Source: Polaromonas sp. (GTDB lineage: Bacteria; Pseudomonadota; Gammaproteobacteria; Burkholderiales; Burkholderiaceae_C). Taken from it: a DNA stretch of 64,000 bases. The DNA lies in the NCBI RefSeq assembly GCF_029945685.1, contig NZ_JAQSDA010000027.1, forward strand, positions 310,001 to 374,000, read 5' to 3'. Below the pieces are notes generated by a model that searched no databases, was not told the origin of the DNA, and saw nothing but the letters and a program-made list of their open reading frames with translations. Position 1 is the stretch's first letter. Each line of letters begins with the position of its first letter. This document shows, piece after piece, positions 8,206 through 16,477 of this stretch. The position numbers and the translations under genes are program-made.

Positions 8206-8883
8206 ATGAACAAGTTTCTTGAACGCGCCCGCATTTTTCCCATGTTGCTGTCAGCCTTGTTGCTGACCGCCTGTGCGAGCCCGCTGGTGACCCAGGTCAC
8301 CAGCTTCAACCAATGGCCCGCCGACGCCGCTGGCAGCAGCTTCAGTTTCATCAAGCCGCCGCCGAATCGCTGGGGCGCGCCGCAGGAGCTGGAACAGGCC
8401 ACCTACGAGCGGTATGCGCAGCTGGAGCTTGAAAAGCTGGGCCTGCGGCCTGCCGCCGCGGGTGAGCCCGCGCGCCTGCTGGCCGAACTGAGCACCGTCA
8501 ACCAGACCCAGCAAAGAACCTATCTGCAGCCGGTGTATGAAGACCCGCTGGTGTTCTACCCGCCGCGCCGCAACGCCGCTGGCCAGTATTTCCCCGGCTT
8601 CTGGGCGCCCAGCCGTTTCGGCCCGACCTATGTGGGGGACCGGGTGGTGCCCTACACCGTGCAGTTCAGTCAGCTCAACCTGCGCCTGCTCGACACCCGC
8701 AGCGGCCCGCCGGGGCAGCCCCGCGCCGTGTTCGAATCGCGCGTGGTGTACGAGGGAAACGCCAGCCTGCCGGAGGTCATGCCTTACCTGGTGCGTTCAG
8801 CACTGGACGGCTTTCCCGGCCAGAACGGGCAGGTGCGCCAGATCCGCTTCGACCGGGAAACCGGCGCACTGATCCGGAAATAG
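8206..8883 (+). CDS. DUF4136-type lipoprotein
   Basis: A 225-residue protein with a lipoprotein signal peptide (MNKFLERAR, hydrophobic core, lipobox LTAC). The mature domain begins VTSFNQWP and resembles DUF4136-like proteins, with a TYERYAQLELEKLGLRPA segment typical of that fold. The ATG at 8206 was chosen because it directly precedes the signal peptide. Probably anchored to the outer membrane; function unknown. It is followed 66 bp later by pcp on the same strand. Confidence 0.75.
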   Translation: MNKFLERARIFPMLLSALLLTACASPLVTQVTSFNQWPADAAGSSFSFIKPPPNRWGAPQELEQATYERYAQLELEKLGLRPAAAGEPARLLAELSTVNQTQQRTYLQPVYEDPLVFYPPRRNAAGQYFPGFWAPSRFGPTYVGDRVVPYTVQFSQLNLRLLDTRSGPPGQPRAVFESRVVYEGNASLPEVMPYLVRSALDGFPGQNGQVRQIRFDRETGALIRK

Positions 8884-8949
8884 GCGTCTTGCACGGCCCC
8901 GGGGCAGTGCTGAAGGCTGATACGGTCCGTACTGCTTCACAATGGCGGC

Positions 8950-9615
8950 ATGCCTCGCCCAAGCACCTCCACGCCCCTGCCGCGCATCCTGCTGAGCGGT
9001 TTTGACGCCTTCGGAGGCGACACCCTGAACCCGAGCTGGCTGGCGGTCCAGGCGCTGCACGGCCGACGTATTGGCGGCCATCAGGTGGTGGCCGCTCAAT
9101 TGCCGACCGTGTTTGAGGCCTCGCTGGCCGAACTGGGACGACTGCTGCGCACGCACAAGCCGGCGCTGGTCATTTGTGTCGGTCAGGCCGGCGGGCGCGC
9201 CGCCCTCTCGCTGGAGCGTGTGGCCATCAATGTGAACGACGCACGCATTGCCGACAATGCCGCCGCGCGGCCGGTGGACACGCCCGTCGTCTCCGGCGGG
9301 CCGGCGGCGTATTTCAGCACGCTGCCCATCAAGGCCATGCTGCAGGCACTGCAAAAAGAAGGCATTGCCGCCGAGGTGTCGCAGACCGCCGGCACCTTTG
9401 TCTGCAACCACGTGTTCTACGGACTCATGCACATGCTGGCCACGCAGCGCGGCTTCAAGCGCACCCGCGGTGGCTTTGTTCACGTGCCCTTCCTGCCCGG
9501 CCAGGGCCAGCCGCACATGGCGCTGGACGACGTGGTGCGCGGGCTGCGTGTGGCCGCAGGTGCGGCAATAAGAACGCAGCGCGACATCACGCGGGGCGCT
9601 GGAGCGATCAGTTGA
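8950..9615 (+). CDS. pcp: Pyroglutamyl-peptidase I (pyrrolidone-carboxylate peptidase)
   Basis: A 221-residue cysteine peptidase of family C15. The catalytic triad is visible in context: Glu in SLERVAIN (about 94), Cys in GTFVCNH (about 152) and His in GGFVHVPF (about 177). The N-terminal ILLSGFDAFGGDTLNPSW block is the family signature. It removes N-terminal pyroglutamate from peptides in the cytoplasm. Its 3' end overlaps the convergent small membrane protein gene by 8 bp. Confidence 0.93.
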   Translation: MPRPSTSTPLPRILLSGFDAFGGDTLNPSWLAVQALHGRRIGGHQVVAAQLPTVFEASLAELGRLLRTHKPALVICVGQAGGRAALSLERVAINVNDARIADNAAARPVDTPVVSGGPAAYFSTLPIKAMLQALQKEGIAAEVSQTAGTFVCNHVFYGLMHMLATQRGFKRTRGGFVHVPFLPGQGQPHMALDDVVRGLRVAAGAAIRTQRDITRGAGAIS

Positions 9616-9829
9616 TGTTGGGGGGAGCGGGCTCATCCCGCAGCAGGCGCCAGACCAGCCAGCTGCCGATCAGCGCGTTGCTGAGGGCAAAGCCGCCGAC
9701 GATCAGGGTGGCCCAGGTGTCCAGTACCCGGTTGTGAACAATCCAGGCCAGCGCAGCCGACAGGGCATTGAGCGCCATGGCCATCCAGAACAGGGGATTG
9801 CGGGGCTGAAAAAGGCGGGCTAACTTCAT
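9608..9829 (-). CDS. Small two-helix membrane protein, unknown function
   Basis: A 73-residue protein with two hydrophobic segments (about 13-32 and 38-62) joined by a short HNRVLDTW turn, basic at the N-terminus and acidic at the C-terminus. No family was recognised. The gene overlaps the end of pcp by 8 bp in convergent orientation, and codon use looks ordinary for the neighbourhood. Confidence 0.55.
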   Translation of the reverse strand: MKLARLFQPRNPLFWMAMALNALSAALAWIVHNRVLDTWATLIVGGFALSNALIGSWLVWRLLRDEPAPPNIN

Positions 9830-9926
9830 GAGAGGAATGCTAACCGCAAGCGGTACTCCCTTCTGAGCCGATAACCCGTTGCACAGCAGACCGCTGCCTG
9901 CCGGAAAACAGGGAGAAAAACCGGGT

Positions 9927-10298
9927 CTAGCGAACCGCGCGAAAGGAGACCGGCAGCATGCCCATGTTGTCCGCAGGCGCCTTGGTCTGGCCGAAGGCCA
10001 TCACTTCGCCTGTGGGCTCATTGCCGGCCAGGGTGTCCTTTGCACCGTCGTTGTACATGTCGGCCCGGGCATGCCGCATGCAGTTGCTGAGGGCCGCTCC
10101 GCGCATGGTTTCCACACAATAAGCCACAGCGGTTTGCTGGGAGGCCAGCATGGAGTCACGCGCATGGGCTTTTTTGACTTCACCGCTCGCCACCATGGCA
10201 ATGGCTGTCAGCAGGCTGACAATCAGGACCACCCCGGCGCCCAGATAAAAATATTCACGACGGACGGTATGGCCTTGGGGCAGATGGGTGGAAAACAT
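9927..10298 (-). CDS. Hypothetical membrane-anchored protein
   Basis: A 123-residue protein with a single N-terminal transmembrane helix (about residues 18-40, YFYLGAGVVLIVSLL) and a soluble C-terminal part with two Cys (in YCVET and NCMRH). The start at 10298 was chosen because GAGGAG lies about 9 nt upstream; a longer in-frame extension has no supporting signal. It resembles no family I know. Monocistronic, divergent from the reductase gene at 10483. Confidence 0.6.
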   Translation of the reverse strand: MFSTHLPQGHTVRREYFYLGAGVVLIVSLLTAIAMVASGEVKKAHARDSMLASQQTAVAYCVETMRGAALSNCMRHARADMYNDGAKDTLAGNEPTGEVMAFGQTKAPADNMGMLPVSFRAVR

Positions 10299-10428
10299 GA
10301 AACAGACTCCTCGTTGCGACTGTTTCAATGTTATGAAAGCGCCCTGGGCATGCAACACGGGGCATTGCCCGTGCACCTGTAGGATAAAACCGCTTCCCGC
10401 CACAAGCGCCTGACCGGCCCTCGTCGAC

Positions 10429-10461
10429 GCCACGTACAGGCCACGCACAGGCCATACACAA
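10429..10461. repeat. Three imperfect 11-bp direct repeats upstream of the OCD-family gene
   Basis: GCCACGTACAG, GCCACGCACAG and GCCATACACAA follow one another without spacers, ending 21 bp before the ATG at 10483. An 11-bp period is one helical turn, as in stacked binding sites for a regulator, but chance duplication is possible. Confidence 0.55.
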
Positions 10462-10482
10462 GCCGGGGATTACCATCCAGCC

Positions 10483-11397
10483 ATGACCGATTCTCCCATC
10501 CTGCTGAGCGCCGCGCAGACCGCGGCCCGCCTGCCCTACCCTGCCCTGCTGCAGGAAATCGTGCGCCTGCTGGGCGATGCCTCGGTGCAAGTCCCGCAGC
10601 GTCTGGTGCAACCGCTGGCCGGTGGCGGCAGCCTGTTCGTGATGCCAGCCTCGGACAGCCGGGTGGCCATGACCAAACTGATCACCTTCACGCCAGCCAA
10701 TGCAGGAACCGCGCGCGCGACCATCCAGGGCGATGTGGTGGTGTTTGACATCGCCAGCGGTGAACGCCGGCTGGTGCTGGACGGCCCGACCGTCACGGCG
10801 CGGCGCACCGCTGCCGTTTCCCTGCTGGCGGCGCAGCGACTGGCCCCCGACACCCGTGGGCCCCTGCTGATTGTGGGCGCCGGGGTACAGGGCAAGGCCC
10901 ACCTCGAAGCCTTTGCCGAAGTGCTGCCAGTCCGCGAAATCGTGATCGCCTCGCGCAGCGGCTCCAGTGCGCAGGCCCTGGTGCAACACGCCCAGGCGCT
11001 GGGCCTGCAGGCTCGCGCAGTCCAGGACGCCAACGCGGCGCTGGCCGACTGCCCGCTGGTGGTCACCTGCACCCCGGCCCGTGGCGTGGTGCTGGCCAGG
11101 CTGCCGCGCCGGGATGCTTTCATCAGCGCGGTCGGCGCCTTCACGCCGCAGATGGTGGAGCTCGGGCCGGACCTCTGCCGCCACTTTGCGCAGCAGGGCG
11201 CGGTGTTTGTGGACACTGCCGACGCCAGCCATGAAGCGGGCGATCTGCTGCAGGCCGGTCTTGATGTGAGCCGCTTTGCAACACTCGCGGACGTGCTGGT
11301 CCAGGGAACGCCGCGGCCAGCAGGGCCGGTGCTTTTCAAGAGCTGCGGCTGGGCCGGCTGGGACCTGGCGGCCGCGCGGACGGCGTTGGCGCTGTAA
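10483..11397 (+). CDS. Ornithine cyclodeaminase/mu-crystallin family reductase (pyrroline-/piperideine-2-carboxylate reductase-like)
   Basis: A 304-residue NAD(P)-dependent enzyme with the family's N-terminal dimerisation domain and a Rossmann domain (GPLLIVGAGVQGKAHLEAF, starting near residue 126). The TARRTAAVSLLAA motif is characteristic. The family includes ornithine cyclodeaminase, alanine dehydrogenase and delta1-pyrroline-2-carboxylate/piperideine-2-carboxylate reductase. The short length and the sequence around RATIQGDVVVFD point to the reductase group. It lies 75 bp upstream of the beta-CASP gene on the same strand, with an FNR-like site in between. The exact substrate is uncertain. 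Confidence 0.8.
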   Translation: MTDSPILLSAAQTAARLPYPALLQEIVRLLGDASVQVPQRLVQPLAGGGSLFVMPASDSRVAMTKLITFTPANAGTARATIQGDVVVFDIASGERRLVLDGPTVTARRTAAVSLLAAQRLAPDTRGPLLIVGAGVQGKAHLEAFAEVLPVREIVIASRSGSSAQALVQHAQALGLQARAVQDANAALADCPLVVTCTPARGVVLARLPRRDAFISAVGAFTPQMVELGPDLCRHFAQQGAVFVDTADASHEAGDLLQAGLDVSRFATLADVLVQGTPRPAGPVLFKSCGWAGWDLAAARTALAL

Positions 11398-11424
11398 AAG
11401 TGGTTTTCGTCACGTCCACCCCTG

Positions 11425-11466
11425 TTGATCCACCGCAAACATGTCCGCCACCGCACTTTCTAGACT
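11425..11466 (+). promoter_or_regulatory. Candidate FNR-type promoter of the beta-CASP MBL gene (possibly leaderless)
   Basis: TTGATCCACCGCAA at 11425-11438 has one perfect FNR half-site (TTGAT) and one degenerate half. After 22 bp comes a -10-like TAGACT (11461-11466), the spacing seen at the stronger FNR sites in this window. Transcription would then begin at about 11472-11474, on the ATG itself, and there is no clear Shine-Dalgarno sequence. The call depends on the shared geometry. Confidence 0.4.
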
Positions 11467-11472
11467 GAGCCC

Positions 11473-12831
11473 ATGAAACTTCAATTCCTGGGCGCAACCG
11501 ATACCGTCACCGGTTCCAAATACCTGATCCAGCACGACAAGTCCAAAGTGCTGGTCGATTGCGGGCTGTTCCAGGGCTACAAACTGCTGCGCCTGCGCAA
11601 CTGGGCACCGCCGCCGGTGAAGCCGTCATCGATCGACGCGGTGATCCTGACACATGCCCACATCGACCACAGCGGCTACCTGCCGCTGCTGGCGCGCCAG
11701 GGGTTTCGCGGCAAGGTGTTCTGCACGCCCGCCACCTACGACCTGTGCCGCATCCTGCTTCCCGACTCCGGGCACCTGCAGGAGGAAGAAGCCGAATACG
11801 CCAACCGCCACAAGCTGTCGAGACACGAAGAAGCACTACCGCTGTACACAAGGGAGGACGCGATGGCCTGCCTCAAGCTGTTTCATCCCGTTCCCTATGA
11901 CACCGACTGGCAACCCGTACCGGGCCTGCATGCCCGCCTGACGCCCTCGGGCCACATGGTCGGCTCCTCATTTGTCAGGCTGGACGACGGATCACGCTCC
12001 ATCCTGTTTTCCGGGGACATCGGCCGGCCCCACGACCTGGTGCTCAAGCCACCCGCGCCGATGGACGGCGCCGACTACCTGGTGGTGGAATCCACCTATG
12101 GCGACCGCCCGCACAAGAATTCGGACCCGCTGCTGGAACTGGGCAAGGTGATCAACCGCACCGCCGCGCGCGGCGGCGTGGTGGTGATCCCGGCTTTCGC
12201 CGTGGGCCGGGCCCAGAGCCTGCTGCACTGCATCCAGCTGCTCAAGGCCCAGGGCGTGATCCAGGACATCCCGGTGTACCTCAACAGCCCCATGGCGGCC
12301 AATGCCATGCAGGTGTACATGAAACACAAACCGGAGCTCCGGCTGACAGCCGCCGAGTGCAGTGCACTGGCGCACGCCGCGCATATCGTGCAGACCCCGG
12401 AAGAGTCGCGCTTGCTCAACGCACGCCATGGTCCGATGGTGATCATCTCCGCCAGCGGCATGGCCACGGGCGGTCGCGTGGTGCACCACCTCAAGGCCTT
12501 TGCGCCCGATAAACGCAACACGATCCTGTTCGCAGGCTTCCAGGCCGGCGGCACGCGCGGGGCCTCCATCGCGGGGGGCGCGACTACGGTGCGGATCTTC
12601 GGCGAGGACGTGCCCATCCGGGCCGAGGTCGCCATGCTCGACGACCTGTCGGCGCATGCCGACGCCGCCGAAATTGTCAGCTGGCTCAGGGGTTTCAAGG
12701 CGCCGCCCCGGCAGACCTTCATCACCCACGGCGAACCTGCGGCTGCCGACGCGATGCGCCAGCACATCGAGCGCGAACTGCACTGGGACGTGCACATGCC
12801 GTTTTACCTCGAAACGGTCACACTCCGCTAA
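11473..12831 (+). CDS. beta-CASP metallo-beta-lactamase-fold ribonuclease-like protein
   Basis: A 452-residue protein of the CPSF73/Ysh1-like group. The metallo-beta-lactamase core carries THAHIDHSGYLP (HxHxDH, about 60-65), a GHMVGSS His and a FSGDIG Asp. The beta-CASP cap (about 205-360) is followed by a C-terminal motif DDLSAHAD (His) and FITHGEP (His). Bacterial homologues are annotated as RNA-metabolising exo/endonucleases and are frequent in Anr/FNR-controlled stress clusters. The start MKLQFLGATDTVTGSKYL is canonical. It may be translated from a leaderless transcript. Its RNA substrate is unknown. Confidence 0.9.
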   Translation: MKLQFLGATDTVTGSKYLIQHDKSKVLVDCGLFQGYKLLRLRNWAPPPVKPSSIDAVILTHAHIDHSGYLPLLARQGFRGKVFCTPATYDLCRILLPDSGHLQEEEAEYANRHKLSRHEEALPLYTREDAMACLKLFHPVPYDTDWQPVPGLHARLTPSGHMVGSSFVRLDDGSRSILFSGDIGRPHDLVLKPPAPMDGADYLVVESTYGDRPHKNSDPLLELGKVINRTAARGGVVVIPAFAVGRAQSLLHCIQLLKAQGVIQDIPVYLNSPMAANAMQVYMKHKPELRLTAAECSALAHAAHIVQTPEESRLLNARHGPMVIISASGMATGGRVVHHLKAFAPDKRNTILFAGFQAGGTRGASIAGGATTVRIFGEDVPIRAEVAMLDDLSAHADAAEIVSWLRGFKAPPRQTFITHGEPAAADAMRQHIERELHWDVHMPFYLETVTLR

Positions 12832-12857
12832 GACCTGCAAGCCTGCCGACGCAGGTC
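12832..12857. terminator. Candidate bidirectional hairpin between convergent genes
   Basis: GACCTGC (12832-12838) pairs with GCAGGTC (12851-12857) over a 12-nt loop, directly after the stop codon of the beta-CASP gene and 11 bp from the end of the convergent SafE gene. No strong T tract follows, so it may act as a weak or Rho-assisted terminator. Confidence 0.45.
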
Positions 12858-12868
12858 AGGGCTCGCGC

Positions 12869-13561
12869 TCAGGCCAGGCCGCACCACTCGGCAAAGCGAT
12901 GAAAGGCATCCGCCCAGAGTGCCCAGGCAGCCGCGAGGATCAGCAGGCCACCAGCCGCGCGTGTCCCCCAGTCCGGCTTGAACTTGTTACCTCGCCCCTG
13001 CAGCTTGTCGTACAGCAGCGGCACGAGCATCAGCGACACGCTGCTGCCGGCGGCGAACAGCGCCATCGACAAGGCGCCCTCCAGCGGCCCGCCGCTGAGC
13101 GACGCGACCAGCAGCGCCGAATACAGCAGGCCGCAGGGCATGAAGGCCCATAACGCACCGGTGGCGAAGATGCCGCCGCGCGCGCCAGCCAGCGGCCGGA
13201 TGCGCGCCCAGACGGCGCGGCCGGCGTCGCTGACCCAGGCCGGCTGGCGGGCCTGTGCCAGCAGCATCAGCCCCCAGAGCAGAACAGCCAGGTGAAACAG
13301 CGTCCAGACCGGACGCAGCGCCGCAGTGTTCGTGGTCAGCCAGGCCAGGCTCTGCACGGCCAGCGCGGCAGCAGCGCCGGCCAGCGAGTAACCCGCCAGG
13401 CGCCCGGCCTGAAAACTCCAGAGCGAACGCGATGACGAGCCCGCGCCCTGACGGGGACCCAGGCGGGAGATGCCTGCACAGGCTGCGCCGCACATGGCAG
13501 CGCAATGCGGGCCGCCGGCCAGCCCCATCATCAGGGCGGTCACAGCCAGTGTGGTGGACAT
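12869..13561 (-). CDS. Sulfite exporter TauE/SafE-family protein with an N-terminal HCxxMC motif
   Basis: A 230-residue polytopic membrane protein (about six helices) of the COG2836 SafE group. The N-terminal GGPHCAAMCG segment (His19, Cys20, Met23, Cys24) looks like a metal-binding site and is typical of members next to cbb3 oxidase and hemN genes. A second block, ALWAFMPCGLLYSAL, is conserved. The start at 13561 lies 13 bp downstream of the hemN stop, so the two form an operon. A role in copper or haem-oxidase maturation is inferred from context; the sulfite-export label is only by family. Confidence 0.8.
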   Translation of the reverse strand: MSTTLAVTALMMGLAGGPHCAAMCGAACAGISRLGPRQGAGSSSRSLWSFQAGRLAGYSLAGAAAALAVQSLAWLTTNTAALRPVWTLFHLAVLLWGLMLLAQARQPAWVSDAGRAVWARIRPLAGARGGIFATGALWAFMPCGLLYSALLVASLSGGPLEGALSMALFAAGSSVSLMLVPLLYDKLQGRGNKFKPDWGTRAAGGLLILAAAWALWADAFHRFAEWCGLA

Positions 13562-13574
13562 GGCAACAAGCTGT

Positions 13575-14957
13575 TCAGATGATGCGCGAGAACCTCGCGC
13601 GGTTGCGGTCGGCCTGCAGGTAGCGGTCGAACACCATGGCCACCGCACGCACGAAAAACCAGCCCTGCGCCGTGACCTGGATGCCGGATTCGTCGAGAAG
13701 CACCAGCCCCGCATCCGCCAGACTACGCAGTTGTTCCAGCTCGGCCGAGAAATAGCTGCGGAAGTCCAGCAACCAGGCCAGTTCGACCGACTCGAAGAGC
13801 ACCTGGCCCTGGCACATCAGCGCCATGATCACGGCCCGGCGTGCGAGATCGTCGCGGTTGAGCGCCAGCCCGCGCACCACCGGCAGGCGTCCCTGGTCCA
13901 GATGGTCGCAGTACTCTTCCATCGTCTTGGCGTTCTGGCTGTAGGTCGCACCGATGCGGCCGATGGCCGAGACGCCCAGTCCGATGAGGTCGCAGTCAGG
14001 CTGGGTGCTGTAACCCTGAAAGTTGCGGTGCAGCCGGCCCTGGCGCTTGGCGACGGCCAGCGCGTCGTTGGGCAGCGCAAAGTGGTCCATGCCGATGTAG
14101 ACATACCCCGCGGCCATGAAGGCCGCGAGCGACTGCGACAGCATGGCCACCTTGGCCGCCGCGCCGGGCAAGTCGGCGGAGACAATACGCCGCTGCGGCT
14201 TGAAGCGCTCGGGCAGGTGGGCATAGGCATACAGCGCAATGCGGTCGGGCTTCAACTGCGCCACCTGGGCCAGCGTGCGGGCAAAGGATTCGGGCGTCTG
14301 GCGCGGCAGGCCGTAGATCAGGTCCACATTGATGGAGTCAAACCCCACTTCACGCGCCTGGGCCATCAGCTCGCTGACCTGCTCATAAGGCTGGACGCGG
14401 TGCACCGCCTTCTGGACATCGGGATCAAAGTCCTGCACACCAAAACTCAGCCGGTTAAAACCCATCTCGGCGAGGGCGCGCAACCGCGAGCCATCCACCG
14501 TGCGTGGGTCAATCTCGATGGAGTATTCGCCGCCGGGCACCATCGTGAAACTGCGCCGCAGCATGGCCATGAGTTCCCTCAACTCATCGTCGGACAGGAA
14601 GGTCGGTGAACCGCCGCCCAGATGCAGTTGCGTGACCGTCTGGCCCTGGCCGAGCTGGGCCGTGTGCAGGTCGATCTCGCGGCTCAGGTAACGCAGGTAG
14701 CTGACGGCCCGGTTGTGGTGCTTGGTGATGATCTTGTTGCAGGCGCAGTAATAACAAAGCGATTCGCAGAACGGAATATGGACATACAGCGACAGCGGCA
14801 TGGTCAACCCGGCCGGGCCGGTGCGGCGCTGGACCAGGGCCTGTCCATAGTCTGCTGCGGTAAAGGCTTCTACGAAACGATCGGCCGTTGGGTAGGATGT
14901 ATACCGCGGCCCCGGAACGTCGAATCGCTGGAGCAGATCGGGCGATACATTGGTCAT
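13575..14957 (-). CDS. hemN: Oxygen-independent coproporphyrinogen III oxidase (radical SAM)
   Basis: A 460-residue protein, close to E. coli HemN in length. The N-terminal PGPRYTSYPTADRF block and the radical SAM motif CESLCYYCACN (CxxxCxxC plus the HemN-specific extra Cys, about 61-71) identify HemN rather than HemW. GGGSPTFL follows. It decarboxylates coproporphyrinogen III to protoporphyrinogen IX without oxygen. The start at 14957 gives the canonical N-terminus. An FNR box 53 bp upstream is shared with the divergent fnr gene and explains anaerobic induction. The TauE/SafE gene follows in the same operon. Confidence 0.95.
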   Translation of the reverse strand: MTNVSPDLLQRFDVPGPRYTSYPTADRFVEAFTAADYGQALVQRRTGPAGLTMPLSLYVHIPFCESLCYYCACNKIITKHHNRAVSYLRYLSREIDLHTAQLGQGQTVTQLHLGGGSPTFLSDDELRELMAMLRRSFTMVPGGEYSIEIDPRTVDGSRLRALAEMGFNRLSFGVQDFDPDVQKAVHRVQPYEQVSELMAQAREVGFDSINVDLIYGLPRQTPESFARTLAQVAQLKPDRIALYAYAHLPERFKPQRRIVSADLPGAAAKVAMLSQSLAAFMAAGYVYIGMDHFALPNDALAVAKRQGRLHRNFQGYSTQPDCDLIGLGVSAIGRIGATYSQNAKTMEEYCDHLDQGRLPVVRGLALNRDDLARRAVIMALMCQGQVLFESVELAWLLDFRSYFSAELEQLRSLADAGLVLLDESGIQVTAQGWFFVRAVAMVFDRYLQADRNRARFSRII

Positions 14958-14982
14958 GACATGTTTCTCGTGGAGGTAAGTG

Positions 14983-15065
14983 ACTGTGCCGCGTCTGCCC
15001 CCCTGAGCGCTTGACATGGATCAAGGGCGCCGGGGCGGGGGACCGGACAATTTGATCAAGATCAT
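14983..15065. promoter_or_regulatory. Divergent hemN/fnr control region with two FNR boxes
   Basis: Box 1, TTGACATGGATCAA (15011-15024), is near-perfect. On the plus strand 21 bp separate it from a -10-like GACAAT (15046-15051) for fnr. On the minus strand 22 bp separate it from CACAGT (14983-14988) for hemN. Both are the class II (-41.5) arrangement. Box 2, TTGATCAAGATCAT (15052-15065), covers the predicted fnr start site and ends 13 bp before the fnr ATG, a position for autorepression. Confidence 0.8.
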
Positions 15066-15078
15066 AGAAGGCGCTCCC

Positions 15079-15864
15079 ATGAAGGAAATCCCCGTACGTA
15101 CGCCCCCCGCGAATCTGGTAACACATGCCCCGGACGCGCCGTTTGTCGATGAAAAGACTATCAAGGTGGCGTGCTCGAACTGCAACCTTCGCGAACTGTG
15201 CATGCCGGTGGGACTGAGCCCGCAGGAGCTCGCACGGATTGACGAGGTAGTGGCCGTGCGCCGCAAGGTCAAACGCGGCGCCACCCTGTTTCGCAATGGC
15301 GAGCCTTTCGAATCGCTGTTCGCCATTCGCACCGGCTTTTTCAAGACCTGCGTCACCTCCGGCGATGGCCGCGACCAGGTCACGGGCTTCCAGATGGCTG
15401 GCGAGGTGATCGGGCTGGACGGCATCGTCAACGACCGTCACACCTGCGATGCCGTCGCCCTGGAAGATGCCGAGGTCTGCGTCATGCCCTTCAATCGCAT
15501 CGGGGAGCTCTCGCGCGAGATCAACGCCTTGCAACACCATGTGCACCGCATCATGAGCCGCGAGATCGTGCGCGAACACGGCGTGATGCTGCTCCTGGGC
15601 AGCATGCGGGCTGAAGAACGTGTGGCGGCCTTCCTGCTGAACCTGGTGCAGCGGCTGCACGCGCGGGGTTTTTCGGGGCTGGAGCTGGTCCTGCGCATGA
15701 CACGCGAGGAAATCGGCAGCTACCTGGGCATGAAGCTGGAAACCGTGAGCCGTACTTTCTCAAAGTTTGCCGACGACGGCATCATCGATGTCCACCAGCG
15801 CCACGTGCGTATCCTCGACACAGCCGCCCTGCAGTCCATCGTCAACCAGCAGGGCGGTAACTAG
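15079..15864 (+). CDS. fnr: FNR/ANR-type oxygen-sensing transcription factor (paralogue 1)
   Basis: A 261-residue CRP/FNR regulator. Cys32, Cys35, Cys41 and Cys134 match the four [4Fe-4S] ligands of E. coli FNR (C20, C23, C29, C122) by alignment. The cyclic-nucleotide-type beta roll is followed by a dimer helix and a helix-turn-helix with the recognition sequence ETVSR, which contacts TTGAT half-sites. The cluster forms without oxygen and lets the dimer bind DNA. The ATG at 15079 was preferred over an upstream in-frame ATG because the longer version would include the FNR boxes. Box 2 suggests negative autoregulation. A second FNR lies at 48023. Confidence 0.93.
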   Translation: MKEIPVRTPPANLVTHAPDAPFVDEKTIKVACSNCNLRELCMPVGLSPQELARIDEVVAVRRKVKRGATLFRNGEPFESLFAIRTGFFKTCVTSGDGRDQVTGFQMAGEVIGLDGIVNDRHTCDAVALEDAEVCVMPFNRIGELSREINALQHHVHRIMSREIVREHGVMLLLGSMRAEERVAAFLLNLVQRLHARGFSGLELVLRMTREEIGSYLGMKLETVSRTFSKFADDGIIDVHQRHVRILDTAALQSIVNQQGGN

Positions 15865-15983
15865 AGCCCCCACGCTTGTCGCTTCGCGTACTGCGCTGCC
15901 CCCCGAGTGGGCGCTGCACCTGCGGCCCGGCAAAGCCGGTTCCGCGGCCCCGGCTGGTAACTCGGGCGATTGGCAACCCGGGA
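15865..15983. repeat. GC-rich intergenic element of Comamonadaceae type
   Basis: The spacer between the convergent fnr and USP genes contains ACGCTTGTCGCTTCGCG, a run CCCCCCGAGTGGGC and the hairpin CCGGC-AAA-GCCGG (15927-15939). This combination matches a common GC-rich intergenic element I associate with Comamonadaceae genomes. The hairpin could help end transcription. A single copy is recognised here; a comparison with other loci is by memory only. Confidence 0.4.
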
Positions 15984-16454
15984 CTACGGGCGGGCGGCCT
16001 CCTCGGCCCCGCGCACCACCAGCACCGGCACCGGCGCAGTCCGCACGATCTGTTCTGCGTCGCTGCCCATCAGCACACGGCCTATGCCGCGCCGGCCGTG
16101 CGAGCCGACCACAATCAGGTCCGCCTTCACGCTCCTGGCCTGCTCGGCGACCTGTTCGCAGATGCGGCCCGGCCCGCCCACCAACAGCACGCTGTCGGTG
16201 TCCACACCCTGGTCCACGGCCTTTTGCCGCGCGAGCGCCAGCAACTTTTCACCCGCCGCCTGCATCAGCGGAACAATTTCATTGGCGTAATTCATCGCCG
16301 TCTCAAATCCGTTGACGTAACTGAGCTCGTCGACCACATGGAGCAGCCGCAGCCGCGCGCCGGTCAGCCCGGCCAGGCGAATGGCTTCATCCAGCGCCTT
16401 TTCCGAAGTCGGGCTGCCGTCGAAGGGAACGAGAATCTGATGGTAGGCGGACAC
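15984..16454 (-). CDS. Universal stress protein, single UspA domain
   Basis: A 156-residue USP. It starts ILVPFDGS and ends with the ATP-binding motif GSHGRRGIGRVLMGS (G-2x-G-9x-GS) and PVPVLVVR. The start is a GTG at 16454 (VSAYHQILV), preceded by GGAG at 6 nt; longer in-frame versions lack a ribosome site and the USP N-terminus. It lies 23 bp downstream of the acyl-CoA synthetase gene and is probably cotranscribed from its FNR-type promoter. USPs of this type support survival under oxygen and energy limitation; the partner is unknown. Confidence 0.9.
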   Translation of the reverse strand: MSAYHQILVPFDGSPTSEKALDEAIRLAGLTGARLRLLHVVDELSYVNGFETAMNYANEIVPLMQAAGEKLLALARQKAVDQGVDTDSVLLVGGPGRICEQVAEQARSVKADLIVVGSHGRRGIGRVLMGSDAEQIVRTAPVPVLVVRGAEEAARP

Positions 16455-16477
16455 TGTTTTCTCCCCAGTCAAAAAAA

